From Rhodospirillaceae bacterium (GTDB taxonomy: Bacteria > Pseudomonadota > Alphaproteobacteria > Bin65): a stretch of DNA of 64,000 nt. The DNA is taken from assembly GCA_011523655.1 (NCBI GenBank), contig WTGH01000003.1, forward strand, positions 28,858-92,857. The letters run 5' to 3'. The notes beneath the pieces were generated by a model, which made no database searches, had not been told where the DNA came from, and saw nothing but the letters and a program-made list of their open reading frames with translations. This document shows, piece after piece, positions 19,878 through 28,798 of this stretch (positions within the stretch are counted from its first letter, which is position 1; every line of letters starts with the position of its first letter). The position numbers and the translations under genes are program-made.

Positions 19878-21029
19878 CTAGCTGCGCCAGCGCGCCAGCC
19901 GTTCCAGCGCCGTTTCGATGTCGGCCGTGGCGGCGCAATAGCTGAACCGCATCTGGGCGTGGCCGCGCGCCGCGTCGAAGTCGACACCCGGCGTGGCGGC
20001 GATTCCGGTCTCGCTCAGCATGCGGGCGCAGAAATCCCGGCTGTCGTTGGTGAGGCCGGCAATATCGGCATAAAGATAGAAGGCGCCGTCGGCCGGCGCG
20101 AGGCGATCGAAGCCGACAGCCGGCAGCCCGTCGAGCAGCAGCGCCCTGTTGCGGCGGTACACCGCGACGTTCGCTTCGCATTCCTCATGGCAATCGAAGG
20201 CAGCCACGGCGGCGCGCTGGCTGAGCGTGGGCGGCGAAATGAACAGATTCTGCGCCAGGCATTCGACCGCCCGGACGAGGTCCGGCGGCACGATCATCCA
20301 GCCGAGCCGCCAGCCGGTCATCGAAAAATATTTCGAGAAGCTGTTGATGACGACGGCGTCTGGGTCGATCGCGGCTGCGGTCGGCGCCGGGCCGCCATAG
20401 GCGATGCCGTGGTAAATCTCGTCAGAAATGAAGCGTACCTGCCGGGTTGCGCACCAGTCCGAAATCGCCCGGAATTCCTCGCCGCCCAAGACCGTTCCGG
20501 TCGGATTGGAGGGGCTGGCGACGATCAGGCCGTCGAGCGGCGCTTCGCGATGCGCCGCTTCCAGGAGGGCGGGCGTCGGCTGGTAGCGGTCTGCCGCTGA
20601 TCCTTCCAGTATGACCGGCTCGATGCCGAACGCGCCGAGAATGTTCCGGTAGCAGGGGTAGCCCGGGGCCACGGTCGCAACCCGGTCTCCGGGGTCGAAC
20701 GCCGAGAGAAAGCTGAGAACGAAACCGCCGGACGATCCCGTTGTCACCGCTATCCGGCCGACGGGCACGTCGACGCCGTACCAGTCCCGATAGTGCCCGG
20801 CGATGGCTTCGCGCAGCGCCGGTATGCCGAGGCTGTCGGTATAGCCGAGCGCATCGCCGTCCATCGCCGCTTTCGCCGCTTCGACCACACCGCGGGGAGC
20901 GCCGGTGGACGGCTGGCCGACCTCGAGATGAATCACATCTCCGCGAACCGCTTCGCGCTCGTTGGCGGCCCGCATCACATCCATTACGATAAATGGCGAA
21001 ACCCGGCCGCGGTCCGCGACTTTGATCAC
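19878..21029 (-). CDS. class I/II pyridoxal-phosphate aminotransferase
   Basis: 383 residues of fold-type I, aspartate aminotransferase superfamily. The PLP-binding lysine is in INSFSKYFSMTGWRLGWM, and the carboxylate-binding Arg is near the end in AQMRFSYCAA. VASPSNPTGTVLGGEEF and FISDEIYHGIAY hold the conserved Asn and Asp/Tyr contacts of the cofactor. The N-terminal VIHLEVGQPSTGAP is typical of broad-specificity members. The amino-acid substrate cannot be decided from sequence alone. It is divergent from the M48 protease gene with a 109-bp gap. Confidence 0.88.
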   Translation of the reverse strand: MIKVADRGRVSPFIVMDVMRAANEREAVRGDVIHLEVGQPSTGAPRGVVEAAKAAMDGDALGYTDSLGIPALREAIAGHYRDWYGVDVPVGRIAVTTGSSGGFVLSFLSAFDPGDRVATVAPGYPCYRNILGAFGIEPVILEGSAADRYQPTPALLEAAHREAPLDGLIVASPSNPTGTVLGGEEFRAISDWCATRQVRFISDEIYHGIAYGGPAPTAAAIDPDAVVINSFSKYFSMTGWRLGWMIVPPDLVRAVECLAQNLFISPPTLSQRAAVAAFDCHEECEANVAVYRRNRALLLDGLPAVGFDRLAPADGAFYLYADIAGLTNDSRDFCARMLSETGIAATPGVDFDAARGHAQMRFSYCAATADIETALERLARWRS

Positions 21030-21138
21030 TGAGCGACGCCTCCCGAGGCAAGGGGCGGGCGGGAAATTGGCCGCAGGCGAATAACGGGCACCCCGACCAT
21101 AGCTTCCGGAGGAGATCCAGACCCCTGCGCCCTACCCG

Positions 21139-22485
21139 ATGATCCGCTCCTTTGCAATCCTGCTGGCCTTCGTCGCCGGAACGGCGCTCCCGGCAACCGC
21201 TTCGGCGCGCGGCCTGCCGCTGATCCGCGACGCCGAGATCGAACGCGCCATCCGCGCCTACAGCGCGCCGGTTTTCGCGACGATCGGCTTCGGCGCCGAC
21301 GACGTGCGGGTCCATATCGTCAACAACCGGCGGCTCAACGCCTTCGTCGCCGGCGGCCGGCATATCTTCGTCAATACCGGCCTGTTGCAGGAGGCCGAAG
21401 ACGCCGCCATGGTGATCGGCGTCCTCGCACACGAGGCGGGCCATATCGCCGGCCAGCATCTGACCCAGCTGCGCAGCGCGCTCCGCGAAGCCCAGATCAA
21501 ACAGATCCTCACCTTCATCCTGGCGGCCGGAGCGGGCGTTGCCTCGGGCGACGGTCAGGCGGCCGGCGCCGTCGCAAGCCTCGGCAGTTCGATCGTCCAC
21601 GGTACGCTCTATCGCTTTACGCGCAGCATGGAAAACGAGGCCGATGCGTTCGCGCTGGCGACACTCGACCGGATGGGCGTTTCCGCGGGCGGCCTGGCAA
21701 CCCTGATGGAACGGCTGATCTCGCAGGAAGCGCTCCTGGGATCGCTGCAGGATCCGTATCTGCGGACCCACCCGTTGACACGGGAGCGCCTGAGCCGGAT
21801 CCGGCACCACATGCGGCGCTCGCCCCACACGGCGAAACCGACTCCGGCCCCCTTCCCCAGGATGCACGCACGGGTGCGGGCCAAACTGACGGGATTTCTT
21901 TCTCCGCCCGGCACCGTCATTGCACGGTACGAAGGCAAGGATAGCGCGCCCGAGGCGCGCTATGCGCTCGCAATCGCCTATCATCGCGCCGGACGGCTCG
22001 ACAGCGCCCTCTCGACGATCGACGGCCTGATCCGCGAGGCGCCACGCGACGCCTTCTTTCACGAGCTCAAGGGGCAGATCCTGCTTGAACGGGGGCTGGC
22101 GCGCCGGGCCTCGCAGGCCTATGCAACCGCGGTCGGCCTCGCGCCCCGGGAAGCCCTGATCCGCAGCGCCTACGCCCATGCCCTGCTGCAGACCGGCGAG
22201 CGCGACCGGGTCCAGACGGCGCTTCGCCATCTGGTCGATGCAACCGCCAGGGACAAGACCTTCGCGACCGGCTGGCGGCTGCGGGCTGTGGCGCACGGCC
22301 GGCTCGAACAGTTCGGCGAGAGTGCCGCCGCGCTCGCCGAATACTATCTGCTGCTCGGCGACCCGGCCCAGGTGCGCCTGCAGGTTCGGCGGGCCGAACG
22401 CCTGCTCAAGCCCGGCTCGCCCGGCTGGCGGCGGATCCAGGACATCAAGGGCAGCCGGCTCAACGCCGGCCCCGGCCGCCGATAG
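21139..22485 (+). CDS. M48-family metalloprotease (BepA/YfgC-like)
   Basis: 448 residues with an N-terminal signal peptide (about 1-24, ending TASA). The gluzincin motif HEAGH is at residues 98-102, and the third zinc ligand Glu lies in SMENEADAFAL. After the protease domain a tetratricopeptide-like region follows (ARYALAIAYHRAGRLDSALSTI and AQVRLQV repeats). This layout is that of BepA/YfgC, a periplasmic protease and chaperone for outer-membrane protein assembly. Function is inferred from architecture. A gap of 38 bp to the DsbA-like gene on the same strand suggests co-transcription of two envelope quality-control genes. Confidence 0.88.
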   Translation: MIRSFAILLAFVAGTALPATASARGLPLIRDAEIERAIRAYSAPVFATIGFGADDVRVHIVNNRRLNAFVAGGRHIFVNTGLLQEAEDAAMVIGVLAHEAGHIAGQHLTQLRSALREAQIKQILTFILAAGAGVASGDGQAAGAVASLGSSIVHGTLYRFTRSMENEADAFALATLDRMGVSAGGLATLMERLISQEALLGSLQDPYLRTHPLTRERLSRIRHHMRRSPHTAKPTPAPFPRMHARVRAKLTGFLSPPGTVIARYEGKDSAPEARYALAIAYHRAGRLDSALSTIDGLIREAPRDAFFHELKGQILLERGLARRASQAYATAVGLAPREALIRSAYAHALLQTGERDRVQTALRHLVDATARDKTFATGWRLRAVAHGRLEQFGESAAALAEYYLLLGDPAQVRLQVRRAERLLKPGSPGWRRIQDIKGSRLNAGPGRR

Positions 22486-22523
22486 GCGCCGGTTCCGCGG
22501 CGCCCGACGCGAAAGAGAGGCCC

Positions 22524-23318
22524 ATGATGGTCAACCGCCCCATTATGCTCAACCGCATTGTATCGCTGGCTGTTGCGCTCGCCCTGCCCCTCGGCGCTGC
22601 CGTTACGCCGGTACAGGCCGACACCCGCTTCGACGAAAGCCAGAAGCAGGAGATCCGGAACATCGTCCGGGACTATCTGATCAAAAACCCGGAGGTCATC
22701 GTCGAGGCGATCCAGGAAATGCGCCGGCGCGACGAAGCCGCCAAGGAAGCGGCGACCGGTAAAGCCATCGCGGAAAACCGCGATGCCCTGCTGCGCAATG
22801 CGGCCGACCCGGTCGGCGGGAACCGGAAGGGCACCGCAACGGTGGTCGAGTTCTTCGACTACAATTGCGGCTGGTGCAAACGGGCCTATCCGCACATGCT
22901 GGCCGCCGCCAAGGCGGACGGCAACGTCCGGATCGTCTTCAAGGAATATCCGATTCTGGCCCCGTCCTCCCGGCTCGCGGCGCGCGCGGCGCTGGCCGCG
23001 GCGAAACAGGGGAAATACCGGGAGATGCACGACCGGCTGATGCGCCATCGGGGTGCGCTGAACGAAGCGAAGATCATGGCGGTCGCGGCGCAGGCCGGGC
23101 TCGACATTCCGAAGCTCAAGGCCGACATGGCGGCGCGCGAAATCGAAGCGGCGATCGACGCCAACCTCCAGCTCGCGGAGCGGCTCGGGATCCGCGGCAC
23201 GCCGGCCTTCGTCATCGGCGGCAAGGTGATCCCCGGCATGATGCGCGCCCGGCAATATCCCGCCGAACTCGCCCGCGCCCGCAAGGAATGCGCCGCGCGG
23301 AACGCGACCGTGTGTTGA
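22524..23318 (+). CDS. DsbA-family thiol:disulfide interchange protein (Com1/BdbD-like)
   Basis: 264 residues with a signal peptide (to about residue 32). A helical N-terminal segment (DESQKQEIRNIVRDYLIKNP) is followed by a thioredoxin fold with the active site CGWC at 115-118, in VEFFDYNCGWCKRAYP, and the cis-proline loop GIRGTPAF. That combination marks the Com1/BdbD-like DsbA subgroup, which oxidises or isomerises cysteines in exported proteins. Two further Cys lie at the extreme C-terminus, including the last residue. ATG 22524 follows GAAAGAGAGG. It lies directly downstream of the M48 protease gene. Confidence 0.9.
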   Translation: MMVNRPIMLNRIVSLAVALALPLGAAVTPVQADTRFDESQKQEIRNIVRDYLIKNPEVIVEAIQEMRRRDEAAKEAATGKAIAENRDALLRNAADPVGGNRKGTATVVEFFDYNCGWCKRAYPHMLAAAKADGNVRIVFKEYPILAPSSRLAARAALAAAKQGKYREMHDRLMRHRGALNEAKIMAVAAQAGLDIPKLKADMAAREIEAAIDANLQLAERLGIRGTPAFVIGGKVIPGMMRARQYPAELARARKECAARNATVC

Positions 23319-23390
23319 ACGGATTGCGGACGCTCCGGCGCCTGACAGGCCAGCCGACGGGGGAGCCGGCAGGGCCGCGCCCGGCTGCGC

Positions 23391-25049
23391 TCAGATCTGG
23401 CCGCGGAATGCGTTGGTGATGGGGTAGCGGCGTTCCTTGCCGAACGCCCGGGTGCCTATCTTTACACCGGGCGGCGCCTGCCGGCGCTTGTATTCGGCCG
23501 TATCGAGCATCTTCCAGACCCGGCGCACCGTCTCCAGGTCGTGGCCGCGGGCGACGATCTCCTCGGTGCCCAGATTCTCCTCGATCAGGCAGTGCAGGAT
23601 ATCGTCCAGGTCGGCATAGGGCGGCAGGGAATCCTCGTCCTTCTGGTCCGGCCGCAGTTCCGCCGACGGCGGCTTGGTAATCACCCGCTCGGGCACCACC
23701 CGGCCGGCCGGGCCGAGCGCGCCGGGCGGGCGCTGCTGGTTGCGCCAGCGGCACAGCCGGAAGACGTCGGTCTTGTAGACATCCTTCAGGACCGAATAGC
23801 CGCCGCACATATCGCCGTAGAGCGTCGCGTAGCCGACCGACATTTCCGACTTGTTGCCGGTCGACAGCACCATGTGGCCGAACTTGTTGGAGATCGCCAT
23901 GAGCGCCAGGCCGCGCGAGCGCGCCTGGATATTCTCCTCGGTCTCGTCGGCCTCGCGGCCGTCGAACTGCGGCGCAAGCATGGCCCCGAACGCGTCCATG
24001 GCCGGGCCGATATCGATCCTGTCGAGCCGCACGCCGAGCAGCGCCGCCGCGGCGGCAGCGTCCTCCAGGCTTTCTTCGGAGGTGTAGGGCGACGGCATCA
24101 TCACCGTCCAGACCTTGTCCGGGCCCAGGGCATCGACGGCCACGGCCGCGGAGAGCGCCGAATCGACGCCGCCGGACAGGCCCAGGATCACGCCCGGAAA
24201 GCCGTTCTTCCGCACATAGTCGCGCAGGCCCAGGACCATCGCCTGATAGACGGATTGCAGGCCGTCGGGCGGCGGATTGCAATCCCCGGCTTCGCAAATC
24301 CAGCCGTCTCCCTCGCGCCGCCAGTGCGTCATCGCGACGGTCTCGCTGAAACCGGGCAGCTGGACCGCCAGCGAATAGTCCGGGTTGACGGCGAAGGAGG
24401 CGCCGTCGAAGACCAGTTCGTCCTGGCCGCCGACCTGATTGACATAGAGGATCGGCAGGCCGGATTCTCGCACCCTGGCGAGCACGACCTGGAGGCGGGT
24501 GTCGTAGCGCCCGGCCTCGTAGGGCGACCCGTTGAGCACGATGGCGAGTTCCGCCCCGGTCTCGGCCAGGCACTCCAGCACGTCCGGCGTCCAGACATCC
24601 TCACACACCGGAATGCCGATCCGGACGCCGCGGAAGTCGACCGGCCCGGGAAGATCGCCGGCGGCGAAGACCCGCTTTTCATCGAAGACGTCGTAGTTCG
24701 GCAGATCGTATTTCCGGCGCACGCCGACTGTGCCGCGGTCGATCAGCACGGCGGCGTTGTACACCTGCCCGTCCGCGGCCCACGGCGTACCGAACAGCAG
24801 CCCGGCGGACACCGTGCGGGAAAGTTCGACGAACCGGTCAATTTCGGCATGTACGGCGTTAAGAAAAAACGGTTTCCTGACCAGGTCTTCCGGCGGATAT
24901 CCCGACAGGCAGAGTTCCGGAAACACCACGAGATCGGCGTCATTGTCGGCCGCCTCGCGCCAATGCCGGCGGATCGCCGCCGCGTTGCCATCGACATCGC
25001 CGACAGTGGGGTTGACCTGGGCAACAGCGATGCGAAGCGAAACGGTCAT
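23391..25049 (-). CDS. nadE: glutamine-dependent NAD+ synthetase
   Basis: 552 residues in two domains. The N-terminal nitrilase-type glutaminase has the triad Glu45 (FPELCLSGYP), Lys115 (VRRKYDLPNY) and Cys151 (GIPVCEDVW). The C-terminal NAD synthetase has the ATP-pyrophosphatase loop SGGVDS at 294-299 and the conserved STGNKSEMSVGYATLYGDM. Ammonia from glutamine converts deamido-NAD to NAD in the last step of NAD formation. Length and order fit the fused glutamine-using form. It stands alone on the minus strand; an NAPRTase-like gene lies 2.6 kb away. Confidence 0.96.
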   Translation of the reverse strand: MTVSLRIAVAQVNPTVGDVDGNAAAIRRHWREAADNDADLVVFPELCLSGYPPEDLVRKPFFLNAVHAEIDRFVELSRTVSAGLLFGTPWAADGQVYNAAVLIDRGTVGVRRKYDLPNYDVFDEKRVFAAGDLPGPVDFRGVRIGIPVCEDVWTPDVLECLAETGAELAIVLNGSPYEAGRYDTRLQVVLARVRESGLPILYVNQVGGQDELVFDGASFAVNPDYSLAVQLPGFSETVAMTHWRREGDGWICEAGDCNPPPDGLQSVYQAMVLGLRDYVRKNGFPGVILGLSGGVDSALSAAVAVDALGPDKVWTVMMPSPYTSEESLEDAAAAAALLGVRLDRIDIGPAMDAFGAMLAPQFDGREADETEENIQARSRGLALMAISNKFGHMVLSTGNKSEMSVGYATLYGDMCGGYSVLKDVYKTDVFRLCRWRNQQRPPGALGPAGRVVPERVITKPPSAELRPDQKDEDSLPPYADLDDILHCLIEENLGTEEIVARGHDLETVRRVWKMLDTAEYKRRQAPPGVKIGTRAFGKERRYPITNAFRGQI

Positions 25050-25282
25050 GTTCGTCCTGCGTGCCGGGGCCGCCCGACCGGAACCGGCGGCGACGCGCCG
25101 CGGCCGGGGCTATCGGTCCGGGCGCTTCCCCGGAGATATTGCCGCCCGGCGCGATGCTGGAAGGCGGCGGAACATCGCAATGCCGCCGAAACGGAGCGCG
25201 CAGGCGACAGCGGTTCCCGCGCCTACTGCCCCGGATACGGATATGCTATGGTCGGCGCAACGTCAGTTCGGAGACCGGAGAC

Positions 25283-25858
25283 ATGGCCCGGCCCCAGGCG
25301 GCCCGAAGACCCCTCGAACGCCCCGCGACCTATCAGGACGTGCTTGATGCGCCGGCGCACGTGGTCGCCGAAATCGTCGAAGGGGCGCTCCATACCCATC
25401 CGCGTCCGGCCCCGCCGCATGCGCGCGCCAGTTCCGTTCTCGGCGGCAAGATCGGGGATCCCTTCGACTTCGGCGAAGGTGGCCCCGGCGGCTGGTGGAT
25501 CATCGACGAGCCGGAGTTGCACCTCGGCGAGGACATCCTGGTGCCCGACGTCGCCGGCTGGCGGCGCGAGCGGATGCCGGACTTTCCCGATACGGCCTTC
25601 TTCACCCTTGCGCCGAACTGGGTCTGCGAGGTGCTTTCGCCCTCGACCCGCGATCTCGACCGCCACGGCAAGCGCCCGGTCTATGCCCGCGAGGGCGTCG
25701 CCCACCTCTGGTTTATCGACCCGGTGGCGCGCGATCTCGAAGCCTTCGAACTGCGCGACGGCGAATGGGTCCTGATCGCCACGGCGCGCAACGACGACCC
25801 GGTCTCGATCCCGCCCTTCGAGGCGATCAGCTTCCCGCTGGACGCCCTCTGGCCGTAG
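25283..25858 (+). CDS. Uma2-family putative endonuclease (DUF820)
   Basis: 191 residues. The fold is the restriction-like PD-(D/E)XK type. DILVPDVAGWRRERMP carries the Asp, and WVCEVLSPSTRDLDRHGK carries the Glu and Lys. YAREGVAHLWFIDPVARDLEAF is the conserved Uma2 end. ATG 25283 follows GGAGAC and skips a poor upstream frame. The family is common in cyanobacteria and some proteobacteria, often in many mobile copies, and its role is unsettled. There is no associated partner gene here. Confidence 0.85.
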   Translation: MARPQAARRPLERPATYQDVLDAPAHVVAEIVEGALHTHPRPAPPHARASSVLGGKIGDPFDFGEGGPGGWWIIDEPELHLGEDILVPDVAGWRRERMPDFPDTAFFTLAPNWVCEVLSPSTRDLDRHGKRPVYAREGVAHLWFIDPVARDLEAFELRDGEWVLIATARNDDPVSIPPFEAISFPLDALWP

Positions 25859-26075
25859 CGCCGGATCGCGGTTGCCGTTTTGAAACATTCCGGCCGTCGG
25901 CGACGCTTTTGGCAATGCGGCGCCGATCCGGGAGGTCTGGCACAGGGCCTCGGAGGACTGCTGCCGCAGCAACCTGGCGCTTGTCGGAGGCCGGGCGGTG
26001 TCGATATAGTCCGGCACAGTCGACCCATCGGTGTTCCGCGGTCGCAATCGCCCCACCGCTCGATCGGAACCGGGT

Positions 26076-26591
26076 ATGGAATTGCGCTTTTCCGCACGCG
26101 TCCTTGCCGCTGGTTTGCTGGCGTCGGTCCCGGCGACGGGCGCCGGCGCCGTTGAGACGCAACCGAAAATCGTGATTACCGGGTTCGGCGAGTATCAAAC
26201 GCGAAGGACGGGCGAATCGTTTAGCGCGCCGCGAGAGACTTCCGGCAAAGTCTACTATGTGTCCGACGTGCGTCTCGTAAAGCGGACAACCCTAATTCTC
26301 GGGCAGCTGGGCCGCGGATTCGGCGTCGAAATCGATCTCATCAGATTCGGGGAGGCGCCGGTCAGGCTCACGATCCGCACCGTTCACCCGCCGATCACCA
26401 ATCCCGAGACCGGCAAAACGACTCGGGTCAGCGAATTCCATCGGGATGTCGAGGAGCGCCGGAACGTCTATTTCGGCTATCGCTTCACGCGCATCTGGGG
26501 ACTGGCCGAAGGAGAGTGGGTCAAACAAATACTCTACCGGGGGCGGCTGCTGGCGCAGAAGCAATTCCGGGTCGTCGTCCCGATGTTTTGA
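26076..26591 (+). CDS. DUF3859-like secreted protein, copy 1 of 3
   Basis: 171 residues with a signal peptide (MELRFSARVLAAGLLASVPA, cleavage near residue 25). The body has FGEYQ at the start, an LGRGFGVEIDLIRFG core, a HPPITNPETGK segment and an IWGLAEGEW end. These positions repeat in the next two genes and resemble DUF3859, a domain without known function. ATG 26076 is the first start that gives an export signal. The three paralogues are packed end to end, so one transcript is likely. Confidence 0.65.
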   Translation: MELRFSARVLAAGLLASVPATGAGAVETQPKIVITGFGEYQTRRTGESFSAPRETSGKVYYVSDVRLVKRTTLILGQLGRGFGVEIDLIRFGEAPVRLTIRTVHPPITNPETGKTTRVSEFHRDVEERRNVYFGYRFTRIWGLAEGEWVKQILYRGRLLAQKQFRVVVPMF

Positions 26592-26604
26592 ACGGCGCCG
26601 GCCG

Positions 26605-27099
26605 ATGCGCATTCTCGCTGCCCTGCTGATCGCCTTGCCGGCCGCCGCGATTTCCGGCTCGGCGCTGAGCGGCCCTCCGATCTCGGTCGTGGACTACGGG
26701 GTGTACAAGCTCAGCGTCGACCACCGGGCCGCGGCGCAGCAGGCCATCAGCGGCGAGCGCAACGTCGTCTCCAACATCCGCATCTTCCGGCGCACCCGCA
26801 CGGTCTTTGCCCAGTTGGGCCGGAGCTTCGGCTACCGGTTCCGGATTGCCGATCCCACGCTGCTGGGGCGGCAACTCACGCTGCGCACCGCCTTCCCGCC
26901 ATTGCAGGATCCGCAGACCGGGCGCACCGGCACGTCGCAGTCGCGCCCGTTCATGCCGCTGTCGAGCGGCGTCTACTACGACGGCTACCGTTTCGACTAC
27001 CTGTGGGAACTGGCCGAAGGGCTCTGGCGCTTCCAACTGCTGGACGGCGAGACGCTGCTGCACGAGGAAGTGCTGCGTGTCGTGGTTCCGCTCAACTAG
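26605..27099 (+). CDS. DUF3859-like secreted protein, copy 2 of 3
   Basis: 164 residues with a signal peptide (MRILAALLIALPAAAISG). It shares the plan of its neighbours: VDYGVYKL near the start, RTRTVFAQLGRSFGYRFRI, FPPLQDPQTGRTG, and LWELAEGLWRFQLLDGETLLHEEVLRVVVPLN at the end. ATG 26605 lies 13 bp after the stop of copy 1. Its C-terminus overlaps the start of copy 3 by 23 bp. Divergence between the copies is high, so the duplication is old. Confidence 0.7.
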   Translation: MRILAALLIALPAAAISGSALSGPPISVVDYGVYKLSVDHRAAAQQAISGERNVVSNIRIFRRTRTVFAQLGRSFGYRFRIADPTLLGRQLTLRTAFPPLQDPQTGRTGTSQSRPFMPLSSGVYYDGYRFDYLWELAEGLWRFQLLDGETLLHEEVLRVVVPLN

Positions 27100-27616
27100 A
27101 ACTGCTCTCCCGGCGCTGGCGCTGATCGCTGCCGCCGGCCTCGCCGCAGCAGCGGCCCGTGCGGAGGACGGATCGTCCTGGAAAATCCGCGAAAACGGCG
27201 TCCGGATCTTCGACTACGGCATCTATGCGCACAGCGACCTCGGCCAGGTCGAGGCGCCCGGGGACATCTCGGGCTGGCGCTTCACGGCGGTCAATGTCCG
27301 GCTCCTGCGGCGGACGCAGACGATCCTCGCGCAACCGCGCCTCACATTCGGAATGCGCTTCCAGGTGAGCGACCCACGCCTGATCGGCAGAACCCTCGCC
27401 CTCGTCATACGGTTCCCCAGGATGACCAACCCGGCGACCGGCCGGTCGGGCAGCGTCCTGGTCGACCGGTTCGTGGCCATCGGCATCCTGCGGTGGCAAC
27501 TGTTCCGCTTCGACCATATGTGGGAAATGGCGGCAGGCCGCTGGACGATGACGGTGCTCGACGGCCGGCGCGTCGTCGCCGAAGTCCCGTTCAAGGTCGT
27601 CGCCGCCTTCAACTGA
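27077..27616 (+). CDS. DUF3859-like secreted protein, copy 3 of 3
   Basis: 179 residues. GTG 27077 is chosen because GAGGAAG lies 6-7 bases before it and because it gives a complete signal peptide (LPALALIAAAGLAAAAARA). The start lies inside the end of copy 2 in another frame, a coupled arrangement. The body has FDYGIYAHSD, LLRRTQTILAQPRLTFGMRFQV, FPRMTNPATGRSG and HMWEMAAGRWTMTVLDGR, aligned with its two neighbours. The function is unknown. Confidence 0.7.
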   Translation: MSWFRSTRTALPALALIAAAGLAAAAARAEDGSSWKIRENGVRIFDYGIYAHSDLGQVEAPGDISGWRFTAVNVRLLRRTQTILAQPRLTFGMRFQVSDPRLIGRTLALVIRFPRMTNPATGRSGSVLVDRFVAIGILRWQLFRFDHMWEMAAGRWTMTVLDGRRVVAEVPFKVVAAFN

Positions 27617-27629
27617 ACCGATAGCGGCA

Positions 27630-28757
27630 CTATTTGCGGAGCAGGAATTCCCGGCCGATCTTGACCTGGGGCCGGCCGGCATATTCGACGACGTCGGCGG
27701 TGGCGTAGGTCTCGTGCCAGTCGTCGGGCAGGAAGCTGCCGGTGCCGATCGCGTCGACCGGCGCGTGGGCGATCGCCATGACCCGACATTTTGCCGGGCC
27801 GAATCCCGAAGAGGCGACGATCCGCACGGCGCCGAAACCGGCGGCGTCGAGTTCCTCGCGCATCGTCCAGATCGCCGCCGCCGAAACGCCGGGTCCGATC
27901 AGGTGGCGCAGTTCGGCCTCGCTGCGATAGCCGCGGATCGATTCCGGCGCGTTGCGGTCGAGCACCGAATAGGCGATCGACGGGTCGAGCCCTTCCATGT
28001 AGCGGCTGCCCGGCGTGTCGAGCCGGACGGACAGCCTGCCAGAGGCCGCCAGGTCGGGAAATGCGCGGCAGACCTCAAGCGAATCCGACACCTCGCGGCC
28101 GAAATAGTCCACCAGGATGGTCAGGTCGTCGTCCGGATAGGCCTCGTGGAACATTTCTGCCGCCCGCAGCGTCGAGCCGGCATAGCCGATGATGGCGTGC
28201 GGCATGGTGCCGATGCCGCCGTCCCGGCCGAAATAATGCGCCGTCGCCGTCGTCGCGTTGCCGACGAAACCGACCGCGCCGACCTTGCGGCGGGCCCGGC
28301 CCGACCCGACGCTGGCGGCATAGGCCATCATCTCGGCCATGTCCGTCCCGGCGCAGTGCCGCGCGTCGAAGCCGAGAAAGGCGACCTTCGGCAGCTCGGT
28401 GCACATGACATCGGCGTTGTAGGCCGCGACACAGGCCGCGCCGAGCTTCTGCAGAAACAGGGTTTCGAGATCGACCAGATGCTCGAACGGTCCCGTGAGA
28501 TAGAGGATCGGCTCGCCCGCGCCGACCCATTTGCCTTCCGGGTACCGCAGGTCGATCCCGATGGCGACGCCGCGCTCCGCCGCCATCGCCTCGAGCCAGT
28601 CGATCATCAGCCGGGGCGCCGAAACGACGGGCCGGCGCATGAAGATCGCATAGGTGACGGTAACGTCGCCGAACTTGCGCACGATGCCCTTGGACCGGTT
28701 GAAATAGGCGTCGGTCCAGGCCGCAACCTCGGCCTCCGCAGGACGGGTCTTGTTCAC
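27630..28757 (-). CDS. nicotinate phosphoribosyltransferase-family protein
   Basis: 375 residues related to NAPRTase/NAMPT, type II phosphoribosyltransferases that form nicotinate mononucleotide. Recognisable segments are TDAYFNRSKGIVRKFGDVTVTYAIF at the N-terminus, FEHLVDLETLFLQKLG, GFDARHC, the GFVGNATTATAHYFG to GTMPHAIIGYAG run, and LVDYFGREVSDSLEV. GTG 28757 is the most upstream good start. The family also includes proteins of unsettled activity, so the exact base used is not certain. It ends 13 bp from the convergent DUF3859 cluster and lies downstream of DAHP synthase. Confidence 0.8.
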   Translation of the reverse strand: MNKTRPAEAEVAAWTDAYFNRSKGIVRKFGDVTVTYAIFMRRPVVSAPRLMIDWLEAMAAERGVAIGIDLRYPEGKWVGAGEPILYLTGPFEHLVDLETLFLQKLGAACVAAYNADVMCTELPKVAFLGFDARHCAGTDMAEMMAYAASVGSGRARRKVGAVGFVGNATTATAHYFGRDGGIGTMPHAIIGYAGSTLRAAEMFHEAYPDDDLTILVDYFGREVSDSLEVCRAFPDLAASGRLSVRLDTPGSRYMEGLDPSIAYSVLDRNAPESIRGYRSEAELRHLIGPGVSAAAIWTMREELDAAGFGAVRIVASSGFGPAKCRVMAIAHAPVDAIGTGSFLPDDWHETYATADVVEYAGRPQVKIGREFLLRK

Positions 28758-28798
28758 CGCCGGCCCTTTCGAAATCCACTCCCGGCGTAGCCGGAGGC

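Noticed and set aside
25050..25282. Upstream extension of the Uma2 gene
   Set aside because: The frame is open but has no ribosome site and would overlap the nadE promoter; ATG 25283 with GGAGAC is better.
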